From: Heterotrichella gracilis | Lineage: Eukaryota; Sar; Xanthophyceae; Tribonematales; Xanthonemataceae | Length of the DNA: 64,000 nucleotides | Direction: 5' to 3' | Assembly (NCBI GenBank): GCA_032358255.1 | Contig: JAULBX010025941.1 | Coordinates: 128,321-192,320, forward strand | In this document: positions 21,523 to 33,419 of the stretch, piece after piece | Layout: each line of letters begins with the position of its first letter | Position numbering within the stretch: the first letter of the stretch is position 1 | Made by a program: the position numbers and the translations under genes | Notes under the pieces: model-generated | What the model was told of the DNA's origin: nothing | Seen by the model: the letters and a program-made list of their open reading frames with translations, nothing else | Database searches by the model: none

Positions 21523-24500
21523 ATGGATCCTGTCTGTTACATCAACGGAAAGCGGTATGTGCTGCCGGCTGGGCGCGCCGAGGCAACACTGCTGCAGTTT
21601 CTGCGAGGTGGGTCCTTGTTACATCCTCCATGCTGGCCACAAGCACGTGGGTACAAAAGGACACCCAAAACTCGATGGATTACTACGGCTTTGCACAAGC
21701 ACTGCGTGTTGGTAGCTTCCCAGTTGCCATGCGCTGCTTGATGTGAGCTTGCGGATCAGGTTGTCAACGCCGTGTAAAAACTATTATCGGTTTGCCATGC
21801 AGAGAGTGGCCTGACTGGCACGAAGCTGGGGTGCGGTGAGGGCGGGTGTGGCGCGTGCACCGTCATGGTCAGCCACGCTGAGGACGGCCAGCTGGTGCAC
21901 CGGGCAGTCAACGCGTGCCTGTGCCCCTTGTACGCCGTGGAGAGCTGCCATGTGGTCACTGTCGAAGGTAACACATGCATGCTCAAACCCTAGCCACTGG
22001 GCTCTGGGTTTCCTCTGCAAGGCTACACTGGCCTTGGAGACACACAACAGTAGCGAAATTGGGACACTCCTGCATTATGGCGCTGTTGTCCATGCAAGAA
22101 TCGTGCCTAGGTGGGAAACCCAGGGGTGCTAGGGTTTCTGACCCGCAACCCTGGTGCTGGCGCAGGCATTGGCAACCCCAGGGACGGCCTGCACCCGGTG
22201 CAGGAGCGCCTGGCCAAGGCCCACGGCTCCCAGTGCGGCTTCTGCACCCCTGGGTTTGTGATGTCCATGTATGCGCTGCTGCGGGGGCGCACCACCCCGC
22301 CCTCGGAGGAGGACATTGAGGACTCGCTGGCGGGCAACCTGTGGTACGTTACTTGAAACCCTAAACCCTAAGTTCTAAACAGCTGGCGGGCGGGCGGGCT
22401 ACCTATGGTGTGCAGCAGCTTCTGTACCCCTATCACGCTGCACTGCATGGTAAACCTGCCTGGGTCATTGTTGGTGTGGGGCGCCTGTCTACACCCTGCC
22501 AAAGGTGCGGGCACTTACCCTCCCACCCGCCCCCATTGATGCCTGCACCGCGCACACCCGCCACTGAACATGCCTGCACCATGCACACCCTCTCCATCAG
22601 CGGTCAGTGCATCAGTAATTGCGCCATCACATGGTTAGCAGCGGCCTGACTGCTCCCATGGCGCAGCCGCTGCACGGGGTACCGGCCCATCCTTGACGCC
22701 TTCAAGCCCTTCACCAGCGTTGACCCCAAGGTGTACACGGAGGAGGCGATCGCGGCTGGCAAGGCGGCGCCAAAGCAAAAGGCGGCAGACAATGGCAACG
22801 TCAAGGTGAGGACCACGCAGCCGCCCACGTGGACCATAGGTAGCTAGGTGTCGTTCCCAATAATGCAGCCAGGTCAGCAGCCAGCCTTGCACATATGGCG
22901 CCAATCATCCTGCACGGGCACTATTTATACCATCTGTTTTCGTATCCTACGCCATTTGAGGTTTTACTGGATCAGAATTCCCTGTGCATTACACCATTTG
23001 CATCAATTGCACCACGAAGCAGCATGGTCCCAAATCTTCACCACCCACCCCCCGCCCCCCACCCACCCGCAGGTGTGCCCCAGCACCGGCCAGCCCTGCG
23101 ACTGCAACGGCGACAAGCACGCCACTGACCACGTGAGCAGCACCGATGACAAGGAGAAGGGGTGCGGGTCGGTGGTGCCGCTGGGCTACCGCTCAGAGCC
23201 CATCTTCCCGCCAGAGCTCAAGAAGCACACGCCGGGTGCGGGGATCATATGCATGCATGCATGCCACCACATCATCACCACATCATCACTACATGACCGT
23301 ATTTCATTGGAATCTGTGAATTGCATAAATGTGAGGCGTCGTCAAAATGCGAAGCACCAGCTTACTGCCATCAGCATGTATTTTGGTATAATTATATTTC
23401 ATCACACCACTCATATGTGCCACCACATGTTCACCATCATCTTATCATCATCACATCACATCTCCCCGTCATCATCCCACCACGTCATTCCACGCTCTTG
23501 ACCTCTCCTCTATTCACCAGCTGTGTCCATCATTATCTTGCCATGTGATCTTGCCTAGTGATCTTGCCATCATTACTAGGCCATCATCACATTCTCAGCA
23601 CGAGCTGTATCCACTCATGAGGTCATGAGGTCAAGTCAATTACAAACTGCGCCATGCCATGCCATGCCAACAGCACACACATCCACCTGAACACCTGCCA
23701 TTTACCCTTGCCCAGGCGAGCTCAGCCTGCCTGGCCCCATCGCCAGCTGGCACCGCCCCGTCACCCTGGCCGCGCTGCTGTCCCTCAAGTCGCAGCACCC
23801 CTCTGCCAAGCTGGTGGTTGGCAACACCGAGGTGGGCATCGAGATGAAGTTCAAGGACGCAAAGTACGCGGTGCTGGTGGGGGCGACGCACGTGCCGGAG
23901 CTCAACAGGATCGAGGTGCGGGGGGGAGAGGAGTGGGGGATGGTGCTGAGTGGACATCGCATGGAGTCATGACATGCATTTGTACATGGCCATGCGCCTC
24001 GCCCAGCATTGGGCCATACCATGCGCCCTACCTGTGCATGTACGTCAATCCTGGATACGTAGCCCAGTCTGGGAGCAGCTGATGTTCGGAATGCCTCTTC
24101 AGATGCGCCCCACGGGTGGTGGAGGTTGGTCTCAGTCACCCTCACCCGCCTCACGGACTGGTTACACTTTTTTTTGCAGGCTTAGCTCGCCCTGCACTCA
24201 CCCTGCATCACACCTTACCTTAACAGAACTGGCACTAGCTCCGCTTGAGGTCAAACCCTGTCCAAGCATGCCCTACCAAACCTTGCAGGTGGTAGATGGC
24301 GGCCTTAGCGTGGGCGCCTCAGTCACCCTCACCCGCCTCATGGATGCCCTCAAAGACCTCATCGCCACGCGGCCCCAGCACGAGACCAGCACCTTCAGGG
24401 CCGTGGTGGCGCAGCTGCGCTGGTTTGCCGGTGTGCAGATCCGCAACTCGGCGTCTGTGGGCGGCAACATCGTGACTGGCAGCCCCATCTCCGACCTCAA

Positions 24501-27500
24501 CCCGATCTACATGGCTGCGGGGGCAACCTTCACGGTGGCTGGGGAGGGCACGGGGGAGCGCGATGTTGTGGCCGGGGAGTTCTTCCTGGGATACAGGTCA
24601 GCAGCACCAATAAGGAATCTATCAAATTAACTGTCGAATTTAATTAAAAGAACTATTGATTTTTTCATCAAATTTAATGTCATTAATATTATCTTGAGAA
24701 TGATTTATTGTGGCAACAACTGACAGTTTATTCCACTTCAGCGACAATTATCAATTTATTCCTGAATGTATTTTAGTTCGACAAGTTTCATGTGAAAATC
24801 TAGAGTATAGTCATGGGTTTGTCCTGTTGGATTTTGCAAATTCTTCAATGCGCAGATGTAGCAGGTGCATACGCCAGGCTCATAGCCCCGCCTGCAGCGC
24901 CAAATCGTCCCGAGGGGCAGGTTGTGGTTGCAGCTTCGTGGTATGGAGGCATGCATGGAGAAAATTTAGAGTGCATGAGGGCTCACCTGGTGCTGTGTGG
25001 CTGCGCAGGAAGGTTGACCTGGCCCCCCACGAGGTGCTGGTGCGCGTGACCATACCATTCACGCGCCCCCATGAGTACGTGAAGGAGTTCAAGCAGGCGC
25101 ACAGGCGGGACGACGACATCGCGATCGTCAACGCAGGCATAAGGCTGGCCTTCAGGCCAACCGCTGCGGGTGCGTGACCATACCCCTGCTGCCTCCCTCC
25201 CCCTCACCCACACATGTGCACACAGGGGGGTGAAGGCTTCCTTTCAATTACCACTGTCCAGCATGCAGTACCCCTGCGCACGAATTGTGAGGGTACATGA
25301 GCTGCATGACGAAGGGCTGCCACCGCCTGATTAAACCTCTTGATAAATACAGATGGGTAAATTGGGGGTTGAAAATCGAAAGAAGAGGGGTTGGAATTGA
25401 GCAAAGTTAAGGAGCAGAATTAATGATTCATAGGTCTAATAGAGGCATGCTTTGATTTGCACGATGTGGGCAGCAGCAAGGTTGGCTCAATCTCCCCTCC
25501 CCCCATTCCTGTTTGCAGGCGGGTGGGAGATTGAAGACGCCAGCCTGGCATTTGGCGGGGTGGCCCCCAAGACCGTCAGCGCCCCCCGCACCGCCCAGGC
25601 GCTGATTGGCAGGGCGCTGGAGCAGGAGGTGCTGCCCCAGGCGCTGGCTGCACTGGCGCAGGATGTGGCCATTGGGGCGGATGCACCAGGTGGGGGGCGG
25701 GTGGGGGTGGGGGTGGGGGTGGCGGCGGCGGTGGTGGCGCGTGGCAGGCTTTTTTACGCCAATTGGCAAATGCCGTGATGGGCAAAATGCCTGGTTTTGC
25801 TGAACAACCATGGGATAGTAAAAGAGAACAATGTAAATAAAATTAATAACTAAAAGAATAGGTGAGTGTCAGATGTTATGCGGGAGTATTGGTGAAGGGC
25901 AGTCAGCCTTCTCGTATACACCATTGAAACATCCGCCGTGCCTGGGGATGGCATTTTCAGCAGTCTAAATTAAAATTTAAGTACTCTCAAAATGTACATT
26001 CAATTAAATATTGGCAGAATAATGACCGCGCTGGTGTGGCCTGCAGGTGGCATGGTTGAGTACCGCCAGTCCCTGGCCGCCTCCTTCCTGTTCAAGTGCA
26101 TGGTGTGGGCGGCGGCACAGCTGGAGGCGGACGCACCCCAGTTCAAGTCGCCATTCCCCGACACCTATCGCAGCGCGGCGGAGGCCTACCACCGCCCCGC
26201 CGCAAGAGGCATGCAGTACTTTTCCACCATCCCGGGGCTGGAGGTTGTGGGCAAGCCGCACAGGCACATGGCCGCTGACCTGCAGGTGGGTTGGGGGTTG
26301 GGGGTTGGGGGGTGGGGGGCGCGTCATGCCTCCACATCTGGCACCATGAAATTTGATGCAGGGACTGTTTATGTGCATGGGCCAGGCCTTTGTCCTGAAG
26401 CGCGAAGGAGGGGCGGGGGTGGATGCGCGCGACGCTGAGTATAGCAATGGCACACAGGGCAGGATAGGGCATGTTGTGGTTGGCCCTTTTTCAGGGTTAG
26501 GCGTGGAGCGATTTCCCACACAAAACTGCACTTACCCCACCCGGCACCCGTGCAGGTCACTGGCGAGGCCAAGTACACCGATGACACAGAGTTTGGCCCC
26601 TCTGCACTGCACGGGGCTCTGGTCATGAGCACGCGCCCGCATGCGCGCCTGGTGACCATCGATGCATCCCGGGCGCGTGTGGCTGACGGCGTTGCGGGTG
26701 TGTTCTTTGCTGCGGATGTGCCGGGGCACAACCACATCGGGCCGGTGGTGCATGACGAGGAGGTGTTTGCGGAGCAGGTATGGCGGGGATAGACCAGTGC
26801 ATATGGTCATTCTTTATTTACATTGTTGTTGGTAAAAAGGAAAAAATGTGTTGGCTGGCCATGACCAAAAACCATGTCTGCCGAGCAGGCATGGCCGGGA
26901 CCTATGATTATGGGTCATACATCTTTATATTGAAGTTCATATTTTATTTTTATACTGGTTCATTGTGATGTGAGTTGTTTTGTGTGGCTGGGCAGGTGGT
27001 GACATGCGTGGGTCAGCCCATCGGCATCGTGGTTGCATCCACCGAGCAGCAGGCGCGCGCAGCTGCCAAGCTGGTGCAGGTGACATACGAGGACCTGCCA
27101 GCTGTCATAAGCATACAGGACGCAATTGCGGCCAAGAGCTTCTATGAGGTAAGGGGGGCTGGGGGCTGGGGCAGGCACAAAAGAGAAAAAAAATATGTAA
27201 AGTTTAGGGCTGGGGCGGTAGCGCTGGGGAGGATGGATGGTTTCTGGGGATGTTCATGCAGAAGCTGCTGGTACCTGGCAAAAGAAGGGTGTACATGGGT
27301 TGTAATTCAGGGTTACAATTTGGCAGTGGCGCTGCGTGTCATGTATGTGCCACGGGTTGCCGTGTTGCTTGGCGGCGGCGCTGCATGCGGCGCACGGCAT
27401 GCGGGGAATGCTGCCACCTGGCGCATGCATCCATTTTGGCCTTGGCGCTTTACCTTGGTGCCGGCGCGGCATGTGTGTGTGCGTGTGCTTATCAGCTGAC

Positions 27501-30500
27501 ACCTGGCATGCGTGCGCAGGGTGTGGATCACAGTGTGGAGTGCGGGGATGTGGAGGCCGCTTTTGGCGGCAACCAGTGCGAGCATGTGGTTGAGGGGGAG
27601 GTGTTCATCGGTGGCCAGGAGCACTTTTACCTTGAGCCCAACTGCTGCGTGGTGGTGCCCGGGGAGGACGGGGAGGTGCACCTCACGGCGTCCACGCAGG
27701 TGGGGGGCGTGGGGGATTGGGGTAAAAAATGATTGGGTCTTTATGTAAATTTGTGGTCAGCAGAATGAACCTTGCACACATGATGTCATGTCATGCCATG
27801 CCTTGCCATACGCTACAAAACTTGGGTAATCAATGACTACCAAAATTGTACCAATCATGGACGATGACTACTGTACCATTCACTATTATGTTTCATCATT
27901 CACCAGTTTACCTAAGTACGTGCACCTGCTCCCTGTCTTGAGAGCTTGACATGGCCAGTTGACATCCCCCTTGCCCCTCCCTCCACCTTGCCAGCTCCCT
28001 GTGCTTAACCCCCTGGAGAGCTGTTGAGGCCGATCAACATCTCCCTTTACCCCCCTTCCTCCCCCTGCAGTGCCCCCAGAAGCACCAGAACTGCGTGAGC
28101 CAGGTGCTGGGCCTGCCCATGCACAAGGTGGTGTGCCACACAAAGCGCATAGGGGGAGGGTTCGGGGGCAAGGAGACGAGGTCGGTGTGGGTCAACGCAT
28201 GTGCGGCGGTGCCTGCGCACGCGCTGCGGCGGCCCGTGCGGCTGTGCCTGGATCGGGACGAGGATATGCACACCACGGGCACGCGCCACCCTTTCTACGC
28301 GCAGTATAAGGTGGGTTGGATGGGTAGATGTGACTGGTGGGGAGGGGGAGGGGGGCAGGGCGCTGGACTGCTGGGGATTGGTTTTGTGGGCACTGAGAGA
28401 ATGGGGGTTGTTGGAGTGTTGTTGATGGTGGGGTGTGTGTGAAGGACGGAGTTGCAGGGCATGGCTGCTGGGTGATGATGGCATGGGGTATGCGGTGTAG
28501 CGCAGGGACTGCAAGATGGTGGAGGTAGTGATGGTGGGTGGGATGGGGGTATGGTACAGGGCATGGATAGCATGGTACTGGGATCATCATATTACAGCAT
28601 AGAATCAGCATGACTTGGGTTAGCATGTTTGCATGGCGGCATGTTTGCATGGCTTGATGCATCATGGGAATGATGTCCCTCCCCTGGCATACATGATGTC
28701 CCTCCCATGGCGCCTTTGACACCCTGTTGGTATTTTTTACATTCCTGGATTTTTTACATTCCCGATTTTCTATGTGCAGGTTGGCTTCAGCGGCACCGGC
28801 AAGCTCCACGCGCTGCAGCTTGAGCTGTTCAGCAACGCCGGCAACTCCCTGGACCTGTCGGTGTCAATCATGGACAGGGCGCTGCTGCACGCGGACTGCT
28901 GCTACAGCATACCCCACGTGCGCGTGCACGGCACGGTGTGCAAGACCAACGTGGCGTCAAACACGGCCTTCAGGGGCTTTGGGGGGCCGCAGGTGAGGGG
29001 TGGACCCAATATATATGGCACGTGCGTGGGGCTTTGCCATGTGGCAGCGCCTGTCATGACATATGTGTGTTGTCAATGCGGCGGTGTGTGGGGGGGACGG
29101 ATGGAAGGGTGGTAATTGTGCATGTGGCGAAGGCGAGGCCTGCACTGATGCACTACCAGGATTATGGCTGTGAGCTGATTGCAACCTTCAGGTTAAACCT
29201 CGCTTTGCCTTGCTGTGACTGCAATGTTTAGAAATGCTGCTGTGGCTGCGTACAGCAGGGCGCAGTCAGAGTCTCTCTAATGGCTGCAAACAGCTCACAG
29301 CCAGACCTGCAGTGCATCAGTGCCGACCCTCGCTGCTGCCACAGTAGGGCATGCCCACAGCAGGGCACACCCAGATTCATCATTATGGGCTGAGCGCTGA
29401 TTTACTTCCTGGAATAATAACTATTGATTTTATTTATTGTAAATTTTGACATCTGAAGATGATTTTTAGAAGATTTTTGTTGAAAATATACTGCTGTGCG
29501 AGTATGTTTCCCTGACGGCTGTCCTGCGTGTGCCTGGGCAGGGCATGCTTGTGGCTGAGATGTGGGTGGAGCGCATAGCGCGCGAGCTGGGCATGACCCC
29601 CGAAGCGGTGCGCGAGGCCAACATGTACCACGAGGGGGATGTGACGCCCTTTGGCCAGGTGCTGGATGGCTGCCAGGCCAGGCCGTGCTGGGACGAGGTG
29701 AGGTTGCTGGCGGGGTGCCGCTGGTGTTGGTGGTGCTGTAGGGTTTAGGGTGTCGGTGGTGGTTTGGGTTGGGGTAGAGGTTCTTGCTGGGACGATGTGA
29801 GGCGTTTAGGCAGTGTGGGGGACGTCATAGGCAGTGTCGGGGTACTTTGATGGCGTGGAAGTGCCATGCCGGATGGTAGGTCTGGAAAGGTTGCTGCTTG
29901 AGGCTTGCTGAGGGCACAGCCAGGGTGGGTTCCAATAGGGGTTGCGTGAGAGGGGCTGGGCATGTGAGTAGTTTGTGGCAAGGGGGGTCTCAGCAGGCTG
30001 GCTAAGCACGAACCTTTGATGTAGGCGGATGGAGCATTGCTGTAATACTCTTTGTGCTTGACTGCATGGCTCCGTTGTGTGCAGGTGAAGCGCAGCTCCG
30101 ACTATGACGCGCGTGTGGCTGCGGTGGAGGAGTTCAACAAGGCCAACCGCTGGCGCAAGCGGGGGCTGGCAATCATCCCCACAAAGTTTGGTATCTCGTT
30201 CACGACAAAGTTTTTGAACCAGGTGGGGCAAGGCCAAGGGGCCAAGGTGCATGAAGCCTGCAGCTATTCAACGTTATGACAATTTCATAATCAAAATCAG
30301 AGCCTTTTGCCCACATGCCGAGAAAAGTAGTTTATTAGGGAACCCGACTCGTGTGTTGTGTATCTGCAAAAATGATGGAACCGCAGCACAGTGAGCTCTG
30401 TTCCATCTGTGTTGTGGTCTTGCAGTACGTTGAGTAGTCTGACAGATCGCTGTGATGAGTCGAGGTTCGGATAAACCCTGAACTCTCAACTCGCCAAGGC

Positions 30501-33419
30501 GCATCTGTCAGACTACTCAACATGCTGCCAGCTCACTACACAGATGGAATAAGCTCACTTTGCTGGGTTTCATCCCTTTTCAGAAAACAACATACAACTT
30601 CCTGGAATTCCCGGTTTACATATTAACACCCCTGATGCAGTGCACCCTGTTTATGATCACTCTTCCTGGTATTCCCAGTTTATATCTACACCCCTTAAGG
30701 GCTCTGTGTGGGGTTTCAAGGTTGGTGCACACCCCTATCTCCGTTCTCCTTAGCAAGTGTGGGCAACAAAGCATAAGTGACAAACTCAGGGACATTAGGC
30801 TAAGCTGGTTGGGACATTTAGGACGTTTATCAGACGATCGGCTTCCTAAATGTATGGTGTTTGGTAGGGTAGAGGGGGCAAAGGGGGTAGGTAAGCCTAG
30901 GGCCACGTGGGCTGACCTACTCCAGCAGGACCTCAAGTCGCGTGGGATCAATAGATGGTTCAAACAGTGCCAGGAAAGAGCTGCGTGGCGCCGCATGTGC
31001 AAGACTGACTGTTAATCTGGCTATTTTGCTGGAATGCATGTAACTAACTAACTAACTATATCTACACCACTGATATCCCTGGCACCCTGTTTATGATCAC
31101 CCTGTTTATGATTACCCTGTTCATAATCACCCTTAGGGTCTACATGGTTGCTGCCTCCCTCTACAGTGTGCAGCATACACCAATAAGTTGTGAGTGTTCT
31201 ACAACCTGTTTAGGGTACTCCCCCCACCTGCAACCCTGGCAAATGAAACCCTAAATCCTACTCTGTAGACTGTGCCCTGGTTCACGCGTACACCGATAGC
31301 ATTCAACCCTAACCACTAAACCCAAAATTTAATCCCCACTGCAGGCGGGCGCCTTGGTCCACGTGTACACCAACAGCAATTAACCGTAAACCCTTAACCC
31401 TAGACCCTAAACCCTACATCCCCTCTGCAGGCGGGCGCCCTGGTCCACGTGTACACCGACGGCACGGTCCTTGTCAGCCACGGGGGCGTGGAGATGGGCC
31501 AGGGCCTCAACACCAAGGTGTGCCAGGTGGCGGCGCAATGCCTGGGCATACCTCTGGACAGCGTGTTCATTGCGGAGACAGCAACGGACAAGGTGCCAAA
31601 TGCGTCGCCCACCGCGGCCTCGGCGTCGTCGGACATGTATGGCGCGGCGGCGTACGACGCGTGCCAGCAGCTCAACAGGCGCCTGCAGCCCTTTAAGGAC
31701 AAGATGCCGAAGGCGTCCTTCAAGGTGCGTTTTGCAACCCTGAACCTTAGACCCTAAATCCTAAACAGCAGGCGCCTGCAGCCCTTCAAAGACAAGATGC
31801 CACAGACGCCTTCAAGGTGCGCCAGAAACCCTAAAACCTGAACCCTGAACCCTAAATTCTCAACAGCAAGCGCCTGCAGCCCTCTCAAGACATGCCACAG
31901 TCCTCCTTCAAGGTACACCATGAGCAACCGCAAATTACCCCACTCCCAGCACCATGCGCTACAACCATTAGCACCAACCATTCTTGACACATGGTTGGTG
32001 GCAAAGAATTGCCACATATGGGTTTGCTTATGGTGAGTGCATATTGTAACTGGGCTACCTCCCATTAATTCCCCATCTGGTGGTTCATCAATGCAAGAAC
32101 TTCGTTAAATCTTTGTATCAATTCTTACCCACTACCTTTCTCCCCTCTCGCCTCCCGCAGGAGGTTGTCCTGACCGCCTACCTTGAGCGCGTGGACCTGT
32201 GTGCCCACGGCTTCTACGCCACCCCCAACATCACTGGCTTTGGCGGCGACCGGCCCTTCAACTACCTGTGCTACGGGGCGGCTGCAAGCGAGGTGGAGCT
32301 GGACACACTCACAGGTGGGGGCTGGCATTTTTTTTTATTTATTTAATGGTAAATGAGAATATTACAGTATATATATATATATTGTTTCAAACTTAGAATG
32401 CTAAAGTTATGGGTGTTGGTGTGTGGCGGCTTCATGCAGCGGCCTGCTCCACCAATCGACAACATGTTTACACATGGATGTCAGAACGGGTCCAGCAGGT
32501 CAGTATAATTTTTATTTTGATCACATGTGCTGGCCATTACAGCACATGCTCATGCGAGACCAGCACCTGCCTGTCCTCCCACCTTTGCTCACCCCATACC
32601 CCATGGCCCTGCCCCCATCACCGCCACCCCCTCCCCCGTGCAGGCGACTTCCAATCCGTGCGCACCGACATCGTCATGGATGTGGGCACCTCGCTCAACC
32701 CTGCACTGGACATAGGCCAGGTGGAGGGGGGTTTCATGCAGGGCGTGGGGTGGACATGTCTGGAGGAGCTTGTGTGGGGGGATGCGCAGCACAAGTGGGT
32801 GCGGCCCGGCACTCTGCACACGCGCGGGCCGGGGACCTACAAGATCCCCACGGCCAACGACATCCCCGTTGACCTGCGCGTGACGTTGCTCAAGGACGCG
32901 CCCAACCAGCGCACGCCAATGGTCTACTCTTCCAAGGTGCGCAATTGCGCTCAAGTATGTGTCTATTTGGGGTTTACTCCTCGTGCATAATTATTTTCTG
33001 AGTCTTTTATTGCATTTATTGGTTCTTCGTTGTTTGCATGTTCATCTTTCTGTTGGGCTGTTAATGTTGTAGTTACAAAATTGTGCGCGTCACCTCAATT
33101 GAATCAATCTGAGTGTCTGTACTGCCCCATTAAAATCCTCCTGGCAGTACGGAAAGAAAGGGCCACTACAGGAAAATGTGGACTCATTTAACATTTCCCT
33201 TGCGCCTCCCAGGCCGTGGGCGAGCCCCCCTTCTTCCTGGGCAGCTCCGTCATGTTTGCGCTCAAGGAGGCGGCATACGCGGCGCGGGCGGATGCGGGCC
33301 ACCAGGGCTGGTTTGCGCTCGACTCCCCCGCCACGCCTGAGAAGCTGCGCATGGCGTGCGCTGACCACCTGACGCAGCCCTACGCGCAGCACGACCTGCG
33401 GCCAAAGATGAGCTGCTGA
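21523..33419 (+). CDS. XDH: Xanthine dehydrogenase (molybdenum hydroxylase)
   Basis: Oxidises hypoxanthine to xanthine to urate with NAD+ in purine breakdown, probably in the cytosol. Twenty-one exons: 21523-21607, 21803-21967, 22166-22343, 22667-22805, 23073-23235, 23716-23915, 24289-24596, 25009-25169, 25519-25689, 26047-26285, 26556-26777, 26996-27148, 27520-27699, 28071-28310, 28780-28992, 29542-29697, 30085-30222, 31431-31724, 32161-32314, 32644-32936 and 33213-33419. Total 4059 nt (1352 aa), normal for the family, phases intact. Fe-S ligands: Cys39, 44, 47 and Cys107, 110, 143, 145. The FAD domain has [15 protein letters not shown] and FFLGYRK. In the Moco domain, Glu823 (GKETRS), Arg901 (SIMDRAL), Phe935 and Glu1288 (VGEPPFF) match bovine Glu802, Arg880, Phe914 and Glu1261. 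The Glu/Arg pair favours XDH over aldehyde oxidase. The largest intron (30223-31430) holds a hairpin, a LINE and exon-edge copies. Confidence 0.98.
24131..24342 (+). repeat. Copy of XDH exon 7 start within intron 6
   Basis: CTCAGTCACCCTCACCCGCC, coding in exon 7 at about 24318-24337, is repeated at 24131-24150 in the preceding intron, preceded by a decayed version of the exon's GTGGTAGATGG start near 24115. The spacing is about 187 bases. Confidence 0.85.
26765..26905 (+). repeat. Copy of XDH exon 11 donor within intron 11
   Basis: GCGGAGCAGGTATGGC at the exon 11 end (about 26770-26785) recurs as GCCGAGCAGGCATGGC at about 26880-26895. The similarity continues into intron sequence (TGGTCATTCTTTATTT against GGGTCATACATCTTTA), so the unit is about 112 bases and spans the junction. 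Confidence 0.8.
30353..30596. repeat. Long foldback hairpin (about 245 nt) in XDH intron 17
   Basis: A perfect 19-base stem core, GTTGAGTAGTCTGACAGAT at 30429-30447, pairs with 30503-30521. Outside it the arms stay complementary with mismatches for about 75 more bases: GTGAGCTCTGTTCCATCTGTG pairs with the block at 30531-30556, and ATGATGGAACC with GGTTTCATCC near 30567. Inside it, GAGTCGAGGTTCGG pairs partly with CCCTGAACTCTCAACTC around a small loop. It could be a foldback MITE or a small-RNA precursor. Confidence 0.85.
30597..31140 (+). repeat. Minisatellite in XDH intron 17, interrupted by a LINE
   Basis: Two related units, each opening with CTTCCTGG(A/T)ATTCCC and closing with CACCCTGTTTATGATCAC, are at 30597-30659 and 30663-31098, the second split by the LINE. 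Two shorter copies of the CCCTGTTTATGATTA closing block follow to about 31138. Confidence 0.75.
30693..31056 (+). mobile_element. 5'-truncated LINE 3' end with target-site duplication
   Basis: The 12-base direct repeat TATATCTACACC flanks the insertion exactly (30681-30692 and 31057-31068). The 364-base insert encodes the C-terminal tail of a LINE reverse-transcriptase ORF up to a stop at 31015; [18 protein letters not shown] and [15 protein letters not shown] are typical of that tail. It ends in ATGTAAC(TAAC)n. It sits in the sense direction in XDH intron 17. It is only a 3' fragment and cannot be autonomous. Confidence 0.9.
31261..31919 (+). repeat. XDH exon 18 edges echoed on both sides
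   Basis: The exon start (GCAGGCGGGCGCCCTGGTCC, at 31428) has copies near 31343 and, more decayed, near 31270. The exon end (GGCGCCTGCAGCCCTTTAAG and its donor, 31679-31728) has copies at 31764-31823 and 31862-31919. Between copies lie telomere-like stretches such as AACCCTAGACCCTAAACCC. Echo spacing is about 75-100 bases. Confidence 0.9.

Noticed and set aside
23240-23620. CATCAT-rich stretch as a coding repeat or CRISPR-like array
   Set aside because: It is simple trinucleotide sequence in an XDH intron, with no regular spacers and no coding continuity.
30560-31015. The 151-codon plus-strand frame as a host gene or XDH exon
   Set aside because: It is a LINE reverse-transcriptase tail bounded by a 12-base target duplication; the XDH exons on both sides join without it.
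31261-31919. Exon 18 echoes as genuine alternative exons
   Set aside because: The copies lack a second splice site in phase, or run into stops such as TAACCGTAAACCC, and only the central copy joins the conserved protein.
21523-33419. Aldehyde oxidase instead of xanthine dehydrogenase
   Set aside because: Residues equivalent to bovine Glu802 and Arg880 are both present (Glu823, Arg901), and the FFxGYRK motif of the FAD domain is kept.
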